From: Nepenthes gracilis | Taxonomy: Eukaryota > Streptophyta > Magnoliopsida > Caryophyllales > Nepenthaceae | NCBI GenBank assembly: GCA_033239525.1 | Contig: BSYO01000008.1 | Coordinates: 14,616,830 to 14,680,829 of the forward strand | Direction: 5' to 3' | Length of the DNA stretch: 64,000 nt | Part shown: positions 9,655 to 22,534 of the stretch, piece by piece | How positions within the stretch are numbered: position 1 is the first letter of the stretch | How the letters are laid out: the number at the start of each line of letters is the position of its first letter | The notes under the pieces: model-generated | Database searches by the model: none | Told to the model about the DNA's origin: nothing | Seen by the model: the letters and a program-made list of their open reading frames with translations, nothing else | Made by a program: the position numbers and the translations under genes

Positions 9655-12600
9655 AATGGTGTCATTGATTTTGACGATGACAATATGACTCACATAATCT
9701 CTCTCTATTCTATTCCTCTTGTTATATCTACACTCGTTTCAGATGATACTATTAATTATAAGTTAAAGCAAGTCTTTCTTAATAATAGAAGTTCACAAAA
9801 TTTTCTTTATCTTGGTACTTTTTTTAAACTAGGATTTAAAAGAAGTTAGATAAAATAGATTGAGAGTCCCCTATATGAGCTGGACAATAAACCTGTCATA
9901 ATCCAAGAAGACATCCAATTAGAAGTTATATTAGGAACATATCCAAAAAAAAGCTTCTCGAATGCTAACATTCTTGGTGGTTAACATATCCTTAGTTTAT
10001 AATGCAATATTCGATTGACCCTGTCTAATGGCTTTTGGGGCAATAACATATATACCCCCTTGAAAATAAAGTTACATGACCCCATGTGGGGTAAGGGAAG
10101 TGTTTGGTGATCAAATCACCAACCGAACCTACTATCTAACCCAAATAGGCCAAGAAATTCCAAATCAATTGATTGAGGAATTCGATCTCTGAGACAAAGC
10201 AACCGTACAAGAAGGTCCATTCGATGAATCAACCATGAAAATTCTACTGGATTGAAATGAACTCGAAAAATACATGCAAGTCGGAAGCTCCCTCCTCAAT
10301 CAATTACAGGGGCAACTAATGATGTTCCTTCGACGAAACTCAGATGTGTTTGCATGGACACAAGCTAATATGCCAAAAACAACGATTGATGTGGTGGTCC
10401 ACAGGCCAAGCCTAATTTTGAGATATAAATTGGTCCGATAAAGACGGAGGAATCACTCCATAGAGAAGCTCATCACCATGAGATAGGAATTTTTAAAACT
10501 ACTCGAAGTAGGTTTCATAAGGGAAGCCCAATACTCGGATTGGCTATAACATTATACTCATCAAGAAAAGTAATGAAAAATGACAGTTGTGTGTTAATTT
10601 TACTGATGTAAATAAAGCATGTCCAAAAAATAACTTTCTATTGTCGCCAATTGATTTGTTGGTAAATTTAATGTTCGAACACAAATTGCTAAATTTCATT
10701 GATACTTACTCATGATACAATCAATTTTAAATGTGTCTGGAAGATTAAAAAATCACATCTTTTATGACTGATCAAGGGGTATATTGTTATAAGGTTATTC
10801 CTTTCGGCTTGAAAAACGCAAGAGTGACATATCAAAGGTTAATGAATAAGATGTTTGAAACTCAAACAAGAAGGAATGTGGAGGTGTACATGGATGACAT
10901 ACTCATAAAATGTAGATTAGCCAATGACCATATTTGGGACCTGCATAAGCCTTTTGGAGTACTTTGAGCTCATCAAATAGAGCTAAATCCAACAAAATAT
11001 GTGTTCAGGATAAACTCCAAAGAATTCCTTGGGTCTATAGTATCTCTCATTGGGGAATTGAGGTGAACCCAAATTAAAAAAAGTAATTACGAACATGAAT
11101 CATCCCCGAACTGTGAAGGAAATCTAGAAGTTAACTAGGAGACTTGTAGCAAATGGAGAAATATCTTCCCATCTTCAAGACTCTAGAAGGGACCAAGGCG
11201 AACGGTTTATGCTAGACAGAAGAGTGCCAGTCAGAATTCTAAGAACTAAAGGTATATCTCGCCAATCCTCCACTCCTTTCATCCCCAAAAGAAAGTGAAG
11301 AATTATATCTTTATTTGGTTATATCCGACACAATATTAACTCGGTCCTGATCAAACAAGTGTTTAAGATATAATGGCCAGTCTATTATGTCAGTGAAATT
11401 CTGACAAATAGAAAGACTCGTTATTCACATGTAGAAAGGATCGCTTTGGCATTGAACCACTCCGCAAAAAAAGCTCGACCATACTTTCAAGGTCATAAGA
11501 TTGTCATCCTAAACAATCAACTACTAAAAGGGATCCTATAAAGACCAGAGATGTCTAGATGATCGATAAAATGGACAGTAAAATTTGATGAGTTTAACAT
11601 AGAGTTTCGAGCATGGCCATCCATAAAAGGGAAGGCCCTCACAAATTTTGTAGTTGACATGATAACCCTAATTTTAGGTGACCTCAAGAGGAATGGAGAC
11701 ACACTTCAGCCTAAGGAGGCCCTAATACATGGATGGGTCATCCTCTTAATCAGGGAGCAGGGCTAGCGTAATCCTGATAACTCTGAATGAATTAGAGATA
11801 AAATACTTGATGACACTCGAGTTTTCAACCATTAATAACGTGGCAAAATATAAAGCCTAATTGATCAGACTCAGACTAGCAAAAAAAATGTGCATCCAAG
11901 AGCCTAATCATCCATAATGACTCAAAACTGGTCATTAGTTAAGTAACTGGAAATTTTGGGGCATCCAGTCCAAGCCTTGCGAAGTACCTTGCCAAAGCAA
12001 AGAGTCTCTTGGAGTCATTCGATAAGGAAGAGGTTCATTGCATCCAGGGGGAAGACAATTGGAATGCAAATTAGTTAGCAAAAATAGCTACACTTAGAAT
12101 CCCTAAGGACTACACTAGGGAGATGAGGGAAGTCCTCTTGATCCCAAGCATAGGGGTCCTAAGAAAATTCTCTAAATCTCATATGACAACCCCTAGATGA
12201 ATCCACACCAAAGGTATTTTAAAGAAGGTCTTCTACCAGAGAACATAAAAGAAGCAAGACGTATAAAGAGAACAACAGAATGGTACACCCTTATGGATAG
12301 GAAATTGTACCAAGGAGGGTATTCTGTCTCCTACATGTAGTGTTTAACACCAATTGAAGTTGACTATATGCTAAATGAAGTACACCTTGAAATCTGTGGG
12401 TCGTATATAGGAGGTAAAAACCTGGCATTTAAGGTCTTGCAATAGAGCTATTATAGGCCTACAATAAAAAAAAAAACACCGTAGAGTTTGTTAAAAGATA
12501 CGAAAACTATTAGATCCATGGTAACGTCTCCCATTGGCCTTATATCAAGCTTCAGGCCCTATAGTCACTTTGACCATTTTCACAGTGGAGGATTAATATA

Positions 12601-13432
12601 TTAGGCTGATTTTTTATTGCTGTGGGACAAAGAAAATTCATCATAGTCACAATAAATTACTTCATAGAGTGGGTAGAAGCTTCCTCGCTGGCAAAAATTA
12701 CAGGGAAGAATGAAACTAAATTCATTCAGCAAAATATCATACATAGGTTTGGGATACCTGAGGTAATAGTGACTAATAACATAACCTAATTTGTTGAAAA
12801 AATATTTACCAAATATTACATAAATTTGGAAATCAAGTTGGTCCACACTTCTGTTACCTATCTCTAGACGAACGGACAAGTGAAGGTAACAAATCGAACC
12901 TTGTTGTATGGGTTGAAGACAAAGTTGGAGGATGTAGGGGAATTCTGGGTAGATGAGGTTCCATCTATACTGTGTGATCTTACCGTACTACTCTAAGAGA
13001 ATTAACATAAGTAACACCATTCAACTTATATTATGGGTCTGAGGCAGTCATCCTAGTAGAAATTGCACAACCTAGCCTCCGAATTAAAAACTTCTATCCT
13101 TGTAGTAACTCTCAACTTTTGATAAAACACCTGCACCTACTTGAGGAAGTTCGGGACACAGCAAAGCTATGAGCAGTAGCCTACCAACAACGAGTTGCTC
13201 GGTACTTCAACAAAAAGGTGAAGGCTCACCAATTTGAGGTAGGAAATCTAATTTTAAGGAACACATAGGTTACATGTAAGATTACCGATAGGAATAAGTT
13301 GTCCCTGAATTAGGAATGATTGTTCTCAATCTCAACCATCCTCCAAAATGATGTATATAAACTATGCAATCAAATCGAAAAACTAGTCCCAAGGGTATGG
13401 AATGCCCTATACGTCAAAAAATATTATCAGTA
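9655..13432 (+). pseudogene. pol of element B (protease, RT, RNase H, integrase), decayed
   Basis: Domains in order. Protease at about 9655-9850: the expected catalytic DNGSS reads NNRSS, so the active-site Asp is gone. RT palm at 10764-10967: VIPFGLKNARVTYQRLMNKM and YMDDILIK, with both Asp of the YxDD box kept. RNase H near 11760-12080: NNVAKYKA. Integrase zinc-binding region near 12350-12500: EVHLEICGSYIGGKN. Integrase core 12640-12960: the first catalytic Asp is Asn in VTINYF, and the second is Asn in VTNNIT; TNGQVKVTNRTLLYGLK is clear. The integrase C-terminal part ends VPRVWNALYVKKYYQ at about 13432. Many stops and shifts are scattered throughout. Confidence 0.86.
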
Positions 13433-13435
13433 AGC

Positions 13436-14700
13436 TCACTTCCAAGCCCAAACGAAATTGAGGTATATTTTGTACACAGCATATTGGGTGCTAGTATGAT
13501 GTACTTAATCATGTTAATTACAATAAGATTATAATTATTTATTACATTAATTATTCGTTTGTGTGTGCTTGCTTGAAACCAAATGATCACGACTGACTCT
13601 AAGTTATGTGTGACCCTCATCGGTTGAAATGGCCTATTCAAAGACATGGTCATGGCAATGGTTAACGCAACCTAACGACCTTGAAAGTGGTCAGACATCG
13701 ATAATCGTATAAAGATCCAGAGGCTTGAGGATAAAAGTCTGATTCCTTTTTAGAAGGTCAAATTAAACCTCAAAATGTAAAACAAAACCTTATGGGCTCT
13801 CTTAATATGAGTGCTACGACACCCAAACATAGGAATGAGCACCATCAATCAAATAAGGCCAATGCATCAAGGTCCAACAAGGCCCGACAATAATAGCAAC
13901 CTTGTTTAGCTTGCAAATGAAGAACATATTGAACAAAAATTCAATATGAGCAAAACAACATCAATGACAATGATTAACACAATCTAACTAATTTATTAAG
14001 TATACAAATATCCACAATATGGATAGCCAAGCTCTATACATAGAAATTACAACTACATTGCTTGTTGCCTAAGCAAAAATGCCTCCACTATCCTAAAGCC
14101 GAGAATCAAACGGAGACCTACGAGACAGATCCCCACCTAGCTTTGAAAAATTTCTAATGCCAAAACACCGAGAAGCCCCAAAACTTCTCAAATCAAGGCA
14201 ACCTAAAAGGAAAATTGAAAGTCACCAAAGACACAATCCGCCCGCAGAGAGAGATTCCATTTTGAAATCCATCATCTCAAGCGGGCCCAACTTGTTCTAG
14301 TTGAAGATGTATACTCAATTCTCCCTCAAGTCGAGCACACTTTTCTTGAAGATTGGAAATTAGGCTAGCATCCGAAATTGGTTGATGCTCAACCTCCTGA
14401 AATTTATACTCAAGTGAGATGATCCAATCCATAGCTATAGCTTTTTCATCTGATAGCTCTTCAGATCTCGCCTCTATCTAGGTAAGCATCCTAATCTCAG
14501 ATCTGTTCGGGCTCAGCAATGGCAGCCTCAACTTAGATCTCCATCTCCTTGAGTATAGCAAGGTCAGTATATGTTTGAGATAGGCGAGCGATTTTAAAAT
14601 CACGATTGTACAACCCATCCTTGATCAAATGTACCAGCTCCTGTGACTACCAATCAGAGCAAAATGGTCAGTTGGATATTACTACGACAAGGAAAATGCT
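13436..14700. other. Non-coding region after pol in element B
   Basis: I see no conserved domain on either strand. In Tat elements this zone lies between pol and the extra ORF and is often variable. Confidence 0.55.
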
Positions 14701-14713
14701 TAGAAACAAAGGA

Positions 14714-16100
14714 TTATGTAAATGACACCTCACTAGCAAAAGGTTCCTCCTGAAAAGAGGAAGTTGGAGAAGAGCTAAATTCAAAAATGAGTGGAGTCCT
14801 CCAACATAAAAGGGGCAGAGTATAACACTGAAGAGAATCTTCAAATCCAGGGGGAGGAGAAAGAGCATCTGAATTCTCTAGACACCCAGATGGCAAGGTG
14901 TCAACCTGAGGGACCTCCTCTGTTTCCAAAACCTTTGGGTTATTGGCAAGAAAGTTTTCTATTGCCCCATCATTATTAATGGACTTTGCAATAAAAGCAG
15001 TAGGAGGAGTGGAAGTAGGTTCATTGGGTGACAAGCTAACAAAAGTAGGGACAATGTATTCGGCTTACATTGGAGCATCAATTGGCTCATTCGAGCCATT
15101 GAAAATGGGGACATTTATTCTCAAAGTAGCAGACGATGAAGCCTCACCACGCTCAGTGAATTCAGGTACCTCCTAAAAAATTAGGCAACCCGGTGAAGAA
15201 AGGATAGGATCTGGCCTTCAAGACAACTCACCAACTTTCAATATGGTCATCTCATCACAAGCCTCAGCAATCATCCTATCATAATCATCAGAGGAGGATG
15301 GATGGGGTGAACTAGAGACCCGAGAACCTACTTCTCTAGTTACCATTTCAAGAGAATATCAAAAAAAAAAAATTTCTTGGCACTCTTTTGGGCTTGCAGG
15401 GAGGAATATCGGGCAACAACTTTCCTCCAACCCTAACCACCCAGTTAACATTGGCAAGCACCTGCCGAGTTAAGAAATGGCTCGTCTTTCAGAGCGAAAT
15501 TGCATTCTCTTCAATCAATTCAATCAAAGGCTGAGCCATGAAAGTTTTAGTTTCTAAGACATCTCCGGAGGAGGTAGGGTTTACCAACTTCCACTTATTG
15601 GAAAGGGTCCAGTCAAAAGGAACCGCTATGAAAAAATATTGATCCTTCAAGCCCTTTATCGAGTTCCGATTCCCTTTGCTTATTTTATATTTCTTTCAAG
15701 GAGTAAATGAAATACAGTTTCTCTCCTAATTAAATCAAAAAATGACTTTGATAGCTCTAGCATCCAAACGAAGTTTCCAGCGGCGAAGAAAAACATTTGG
15801 GGAAACTAAATACCTTATGGTGTTACAATAGAGATGTGCCATGAGAACTTCTAGAGCCTCTAGAATCTGATAGAGCTCCCTCACAAAAGGAATACAAAGC
15901 CCGTCCTTCAAATAGATTTTGTAAATGGCAATGACGCCAACCTCAATGAACAAACTCTCTCGGAGGGTGAAAGAACTTGGAAGGGAATGGCGGCATAATG
16001 TTAAACATATCGTAGATATTTAGCACAGTCTTGAATGTAAGACTAGAAGAAATCTTTGCAATATCCTTAGAAGCTACTCGAGAAGCCAAAGAAATAAGGA
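14714..16100 (-). pseudogene. Antisense extra ORF (aORF) of element B, decayed
   Basis: On the minus strand, reading from about 16100 down, the pieces line up with the antisense ORF of element C. The first is IYDMFNIMPPFPSKFFHPP. Next comes YLKDGLCIPFVRELYQILEA with NTIRYLVS (within 15735-15953). After a break come LKDQYFFIAVPFDW and NKWKLVNPT at about 15585-15640. Last is a Ser/Pro/acid-rich tail (14714-15034). A frameshift lies near 15940, and stops lie between the second and third blocks. Antisense extra ORFs downstream of pol are reported for plant Tat-lineage elements; their function is unknown. There is no catalytic motif, so this could be a structural or nucleic-acid-binding protein. 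Confidence 0.68.
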
Positions 16101-16260
16101 GAGAGGTTGGGAGAAATGGAATACAAAGATATGCATAAGTGAAGGAGCACCAAAATTTAAATAGGCAAAAACTCTAACCTTAAACAACGTCGCCGGGAAA
16201 TAGTAAAGAGGCACATCTTCAGAATGGCTGAGATACAGATCAGCACAGGAATACATTGTG

Positions 16261-17271
16261 AAATGTCCATCTTACTGTGCCAATCATGATGACTTGGCGC
16301 AACACTTTCTAAGGCAGCAGATTGGCAATAGGCAACTCTATAACTTGATTAATTATGATAAGACGATCCGACTCTGATTATAGTTAGGTCAATTGATTTA
16401 TAGGTGTGCAAATATTGTATTTATTTAAATTAAATTATTGTATTTTGAATTGTCAGAAATCTGAGTTATTAGATGTTTGAGTTATCAGATTGTTAAAAAT
16501 TAATGGAAAACAACATTCAAGCACATAGCTAGCACTCAATTTGTGGTCAACCACTCAGAGAATACAAACATATTGAAACCATGCAAAAAAGGCAGATTAT
16601 CATTCGGGTAGTTATATTTATTGAATCCTTTCACGATGTACAGCTTAAAATAGCAAAAGTATAACTCGAATAAAATAGAGAAAGACATAAGACAATCTGG
16701 AAAAAAAACTTCTCTCCAAGAACTTTAAAGGTACTGTGGATGAAGGAAAAGGACAAAATTCATCTACCCATGCCAACAATAGCTGCTTGGATCACCTCAA
16801 GATGGAACATTAGGTTGGGCACCTTGCTACGACGGCAAGGCCTGACTTTAGAACGGATGTAAAAGAGAAAAATTATAATAATTTTCCTATAGAAGTGGGT
16901 AATCAAGACAGTTTTCAAGTGCTTCATAAACTCTGGTTTTGAAATCTAGAAGAAATCTTCCACTAAATCTGGCGACGACTAATCGTAATAGCAAAGATAC
17001 TATGTTGGCTCAGAACAACCATACAATTAGGTAAGAAAAAGAACATCCTATGATGCAAACAAAAAAAACTCTCAAATTTATTGCCAAAATGAAAGTCTTG
17101 CTGGCAACCAGTTCAAAGAAGATATCAAATCACCGTCATTAAGGGAAGAGAATCAAATCAAGCCAAACAAAAGCCTTCATGTTCAGAATATTTGTGGCAG
17201 AGATACGCATTGATGGTACACCAACTGACATCCCGTCAATAACATGCTAGGCGTTTGAATTCAAATCTCCC
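16261..17271. other. 3' untranslated part of element B
   Basis: No convincing coding signal. It lies between the 5' end of the antisense ORF and the polypurine tract, and so could hold the antisense ORF's promoter. Confidence 0.45.
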
Positions 17272-17286
17272 AGTATGAGGGGCTAG
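17272..17286 (+). promoter_or_regulatory. Polypurine tract of element B
   Basis: AGTATGAGGGGCTAG directly precedes the 3' LTR, where plus-strand DNA synthesis is primed. The purine run is imperfect. Confidence 0.65.
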
Positions 17287-18011
17287 TGATGAGTATGGTC
17301 CAAGATGGATCAGTCCAACGTAAATTTCGATTAACGCCCAAAACTTCTGCGGCCTAAACGAAGAAATGATAAAGCCAATCTAGTCAGTTGAATAATAACT
17401 CCTAGGGGCATCAACTAAAAGATTTAATCTGATCAGTTAGTTACTAAAAAATCAAAGGATAATTAAAAATCAATTAAAGTCCAATCCTAAAAACAGACAA
17501 AATAGTCTCATTATTAATGGCCATACGATTTCCTTAATAAATTAGAATGGTAGTTACACACGAAAAGTAATGCCTCATATGGCTATTTTGAAACAACCCT
17601 GGGCACATATAAAAAATTTAAATACTGACCAGTCAAAGAAGACTACAGACTATAAACACATTTTCTCATAGAAAGAAAGAGTGGAAAGAAAGGAGAAACA
17701 AGACACTCAATCATTTCAAGTGCACAAAAAGGAGCAAAGTCTTCTAAATCCACACTCATCCCCATCTTCTTTCAATTTCTACGTCTATTTCTTTATTATC
17801 TTTCCAACCACTTAAAAAGATCATTGGCTTGAAAATTGAAGGATATATTGAAGAATGAGTCTCCTATATTTCTTACATCTAGTTCTTCTATTGAGGTGCA
17901 TAAGATCCATATTCAAAATTATAAAAATCGGACTCATCATTATTCTAACATCTAAGTGAGAATTAGAGGCTTCATAATTCGTACATTAATTGGTATTCTC
18001 GAGATGCATTA
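17287..18011 (+). repeat. 3' LTR of element B
   Basis: Starts TGATGAGTATGGTCCAAGAT and ends GAGATGCATTA. It aligns with the 5' LTR over its whole length with many transitions, and is followed by TGATA. Confidence 0.92.
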
Positions 18012-18016
18012 TGATA

Positions 18017-20830
18017 TAAATAACGTTTGATTAAAAAAATTTCAAAATAGAGTCTTAGATCTTCTAACTAAGATTCTTTTTATTTCATACCAAAATAGGA
18101 GTTCAATGGTATTGAATAACATTGGTTTACTTTTTCATACTCAAGCTATCATCACACTAAAGAAACATGAGAGCGAGAAATATGAGATGAAACATATTTT
18201 GGAGAGCAGTGCTTTGTGCATTGAATTTTTTTAGAGGGCAGGTTATGTGCCTAACCCTCTATTTGTGTATGATTGACTGTTATGGGATTTGTGTCAAACA
18301 AGTATATTTAGAGTGCTTCAAGCAAGAAAAAGTACTCAAAAAAGTCAGCAATTTTTTAGATGCTTAAGCTATTGAAGTACCATATATTCTTTCTATGTTA
18401 AGAAAACTTTATATTTATAAATGCACGGGGCATTATGCTTGGGGTGGTTGATAACGTCCTCTGGTCAATAACTAAGAAGAATAATTATTAGGTATCCATT
18501 CACCCTTAATCTGAGTAACTAAGAGACTTTATTATGCATTAAGCTAGTCTTCACAGCTGCTTTTGATGGTTTGTATGTTATGCCATACTTCCTTATTTTT
18601 GATATCTAAATGGTCAACATGAATATCGTTGGCTTAGTAGGCCTTCTGTATAGCTTGTGAAGTATCTAACTCCTCAAACATTTTAATTTTAATTTTGTTC
18701 ATGGTTGATGTGGCATATTAACTACCACTGGCTTCATTGACTTCGGTCATTGGCTCTAATCATTTCGCTGCTTTAGTTTAGACTGAAAGAGCAATGTATT
18801 GATAAAATGACTTTTGGATTTTCTATCAATGACCCATGACAAGGTGGGTTTTGACGGTGGCTTAATAATTCATTGTCATTCTGACGAGATAGTATAACGC
18901 CTCCACAATTCAATATTGAGGTGACTTGGCATCTTTTTGACTTATTTGCTCAATGACCCATCCACTTGGCACCTCGGCATCAAAACAACTTGGCAGCTCA
19001 ACCATTTGGTAGATAGGTCACTCGGTGACTCCGATATTTCACATCTCAAACGTCTAACTATCCAAAATCTTCTGACCTCTTAGGTCCAAATCTTGTGAAT
19101 TGCTATTCAATTCATTACTAGACTCCCCGCTTTGAAGGCTAAATTTGAGCTTTAGGGTGTCAATATGCCTTCATATCACAACCTAGTTCTAATATCATAA
19201 ATAATTGCAACTTTTAATTGAAATTTGGGATGGGGACGGTACACAAAACTCTACTATTGAATCCTAAAAAAGATAATATAAATCATCCTAAAAAATCAAT
19301 CAAGTTTATTCAACTTGATCACCAAATGTTGCACTTGCACAATATAACACGTACATATATATATGGGCCATAACATGTGATAATCCAATTCTACAACCAA
19401 TGACACATGGAATTGATAAACTATACGACCCCTTAGCCACTCACTTCAAGGTTATACATGCCAAATAATGAAAGCACCGAAAATTTTTTTCCCCAACAAA
19501 CCTTTCCAAAATACATAAATTCACAATGACTTCTAAAATTTTCTCTAGAAAAAATACTAGCAATTAAAAATTGTTAAATGGTACAAGCCTTTAATATGAA
19601 AGAGGTAATAAGGTAATTTGAGCCAAATACTCAATAACTAAATGAGAATCAATACAATAAATATGGCCATGATAAATATGCGATAAAAATATGAGTCCAT
19701 AAACCAAAGGCTGAAACACCCCTCCCGATAAAGTATAATTCATCAAAATCAATTTACACTATATCCTTGTAAACTAATGCCACAGTTTGCTATTTAAATT
19801 ATGAATGGATCATCTATAAAACATTATAGGCTAAGCTCTACCCACCGTTATTACTTATGGATAGACCATATACAATCTCATATTATATATTTTGATATGT
19901 CCTTATATATGCTTATCTTTTATTTCATTACGACAGTTCATTTTGTATGAAACCAACGAAAAGTTTTACAAAATAGCATTCTTCTAATGAAAGCAAAACT
20001 TTCCCTAAACTTGTATGCAGAGATTTAACACAGCTTTTGTACAAATAAGGGATGTGCAAATAGATTTTTTTCAAGGTTCTCGCAAAAACGAAGACGTGTA
20101 ACAAGGATATTTCATGAATATTTAGAAATTTCAGCATAGTTTTCAATAAGTATATGAACATGAATACTATATATCAAAATTTAAGAAAACTTATAAAAGA
20201 ATAATATGCATGCAAATAAAACATCACAGGGACCGTAAATAAACATACACATGAAGAAAAATGATAAGAATCTCATATTTAGGTAAGGAAGAAATATTTA
20301 AAACTTTCAGCAAAAAAGTAAAAAAAAAAAAGGTTTAGAATTTACTTATTTTGACTTAATTTCAAGCAATTCTTTAAAATTTAGCTCTAAAATTCCCTTC
20401 TTATTCTCACTCTCTGACTTCTGTTCTACTTCTCACTCTCACTTCTCTTCTATTTCTATCTCTTACCTCTAAAAACTTTTAAAAATAAATGGGGAAAGGG
20501 GTTAAAAAGTGAAAAAACTACCTTATATAATAGAGTAGCGCACATACACCTATCATTTATACATTAGCCATAATGTCCAAATTAGGCCTACGCACGAGCA
20601 TCCTTTAGGTGCTCATCAAGTATAGAGATGTTGGAACAAGCATACACAAGGCCTTTCATGTGCACATCTATTATAAAAATATTACCTCAAACGCACTCAT
20701 GCATGACTCATGTACCGCTCAAGCTGTCACTTCTATGACCTAACACTTGATTTTTATATTGAACATGCAATTAATATTAATAATCCACCAATTTTGTCTA
20801 ACTCAAACATCACTGTATGAATTTAGTGTT
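18017..20830. other. AT-rich DNA, no assigned gene
   Basis: I find no frame with a recognisable domain. The 18830-19160 part, with repeated CTTGGCA-type motifs, and the 19190-20760 part look like decayed LTR-retrotransposon non-coding sequence. I could not pair ends or find a primer site. Confidence 0.4.
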
Positions 20831-21119
20831 CGGATCTCATACTTCAACTTGATATCATCTGGATAAAATTTTCTTCAAGGTGAATCATTGGGATGAGACT
20901 AAGTTGAAGCCGTCATCTTTGTCTTGGCTACATATTCATTATGATTGTATCGAATTAGTGACTTTGAAGACAAAGGGACTCTTCACTTGGCTCTCTGTGG
21001 CCACGATTTTTAAGACGGATCAGCATACTTGAGGTGCATCATTTGACCTGCCTTCTTATGTTTCATCCCTCTGAACCCTATCACTTTGTTCTCTGGCTAG
21101 CTCATAGAGTATGGCTCCA

Positions 21120-21510
21120 TGGCATTCTTCCAGAGCCTACACCACTCTCACTTGACACCTCACAGCCTACACCACTCACACTTGATCAACGTGCTTTGGA
21201 CCTTTGTTATCGTTGTAATAAAAGATTTTCTCCATGACATAAATGTATTCCCTGACAATACAATGCCACTCTTACTGAAATGCCTAACTCAACAGATGAA
21301 GAGCATGAGTTGCAGCATACGTTGGATGAGGAAACTTCTGAAATACCAGTCCATGCTTTATCTATACACCATTCCAACAATACCATGAAATAAAAATCTT
21401 AATCACCACGAGCATATTTACATCCAAATTGATAGTGAAACTGCTCATAGTTCTCTAGATCCCAAAGTTATCGCTTCTACTAATTTAATCAATGTATTTG
21501 TAATTTTATC
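21120..21510 (+). pseudogene. Chromovirus-type Ty3/gypsy gag finger and protease fragment
   Basis: The plus strand around 21190-21250 reads ALDLCYRCNKRFSP then HKCIP, the Cys-x2-Cys-x(n)-Phe-x-Pro-x-His-x-Cys knuckle typical of plant chromovirus gags. An acidic linker follows (STDEEHELQHTLDEET) and then EIPVHALS, the usual lead into protease. At 21413-21500 another frame gives IQIDSETAHSSLDPKVIAST, matching the protease active-site region: Asp kept, following Gly lost, and a frameshift in between. Nothing of RT or integrase follows, so this is a truncated remnant. Confidence 0.66.
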
Positions 21511-21514
21511 ATGC

Positions 21515-21914
21515 TAGTGTATGCTGACAAATAATAACATATATAACTAAAATAGTGTCATGCGAAATAATATATTTGCAAATATTATGATTGAAATTGA
21601 CTTTTGATAAAGTCAGGTTGAAATAATTTAACCTAGAAATAATAGATTTTATGCTAGGTGAACTGGGAGGTGGAGCAACAGCACATAGTAATAGTGCTGG
21701 GGGAAAAATCTAGAACGTTTGTAGAGTTTGCCGTCAGCGTCAGAAAACTAGAAAAAATCCCGTTTCCCCTTCGAGGCCGGATAAGAACGAAAGGGTGAGT
21801 TCGCTGCCACCTCGATGATAACTTGATTTGGTCCGTTATCTAATACGGCAGAGAGATTGACGTGAGAAAGAACAGCCAGAACGAAAGTAATGGATATCAG
21901 GGTAATGATCCACA
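21515..21914. other. Left flank of the 5S array, includes a compositionally distinct patch
   Basis: From about 21690 to 21914 base composition shifts from AT-rich to balanced, with unusual words such as CCCCTTCGAGGCCGGATAAG and GCTGCCACCTCGATGATAAC. It looks like inserted organellar (plastid or mitochondrial) DNA, but I could not name the gene. The pair of GTAATGGATATCA repeats at about 21886 and 21933 spans the array edge. Confidence 0.35.
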
Positions 21915-22025
21915 GGGTGCAACTATAATAACAGTAATGGATATCACAAAAACTCCATAGTTAAGCGTATTTGGCCGAAAGTAATACTATAGGATGGGTG
22001 GCCTCTTAGAAAGTCTATTGCATCA
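21915..22025 (+). pseudogene. 5S rRNA copy 1, strongly degenerate
   Basis: Left-most copy. It is about 8 bases short, with the GCACCGGATCCC part replaced by GGATATCACAAA. It keeps GTTAAGCGT and GGATGGGTG, and alone starts GGGTGC as canonical plant 5S can. Confidence 0.7.
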
Positions 22026-22222
22026 TTTTTCTTCTCTTTCTCCGGTGTCCCGCGATACGATGAAGAAAGGCCCGCTTGGGCACGTGGGTTGGCTTGAAGA
22101 GATGAGCTGGGAGGCGACGCGAGTGTACAGTGTTGATGCGCGCACGCCTGAGCGGCGGTAAGGTAATGGTTCACGTGACTCGAGACGGAGATGATATAAG
22201 GAACAATCCAATCAGTGAAAAC

Positions 22223-22339
22223 GTGTGCACCATGCCAGCACGAATGCACCGGATCCTATCAGAACTCCAAAGTTAAGCGTACTTGGGCAAAAGTAGTACT
22301 AGAATTGGTGACATCCTGAGAAGTCATCATGTTACACCC
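22223..22339 (+). rRNA. 5S rRNA copy 2, degenerate
   Basis: Starts GTGTGCACC, one base short. CCTATC replaces CCCATC and CAAAAG the intermediate element; it ends GTTACACCC. Confidence 0.8.
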
Positions 22340-22534
22340 TTTTCCTCTTTTTTTCAGGTGTCCCGCGATAAGATAAAGAAAGGCACGCTTGGGCACATGG
22401 GTTGGTGTGGAGAGATGACCCGGGCTTTGACGCCAATCACACGACATTAAAGCGCGCGCCAGAGTGGCAATAAGATAATGTTCCACGATGCGTGAGACGG
22501 AGATGATATAAGGAACAATCCGATCAATGTAAAC

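Larger units (their letters stand above)
7240..18011 (+). mobile_element. Full-length Tat-like Ty3/gypsy LTR retrotransposon (element B)
   Basis: The element is 10,772 bp, bounded by two LTRs of about 725 bp and a 5-bp target duplication TGATA at 7235-7239 and 18012-18016. The order is LTR, primer-binding site, gag, protease, RT, RNase H, integrase, an extra antisense ORF, polypurine tract, LTR. Protease before RT and integrase last is the Ty3/gypsy order. The RNase H signature NNVAKYKA, the long non-pol tail with an antisense ORF, and the CCHC-like finger in gag point to the plant Tat lineage. Every gene has stops or frameshifts and several catalytic residues are lost. By eye the two LTRs differ at roughly a fifth to a quarter of positions, so the insertion is old. 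Confidence 0.93.
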
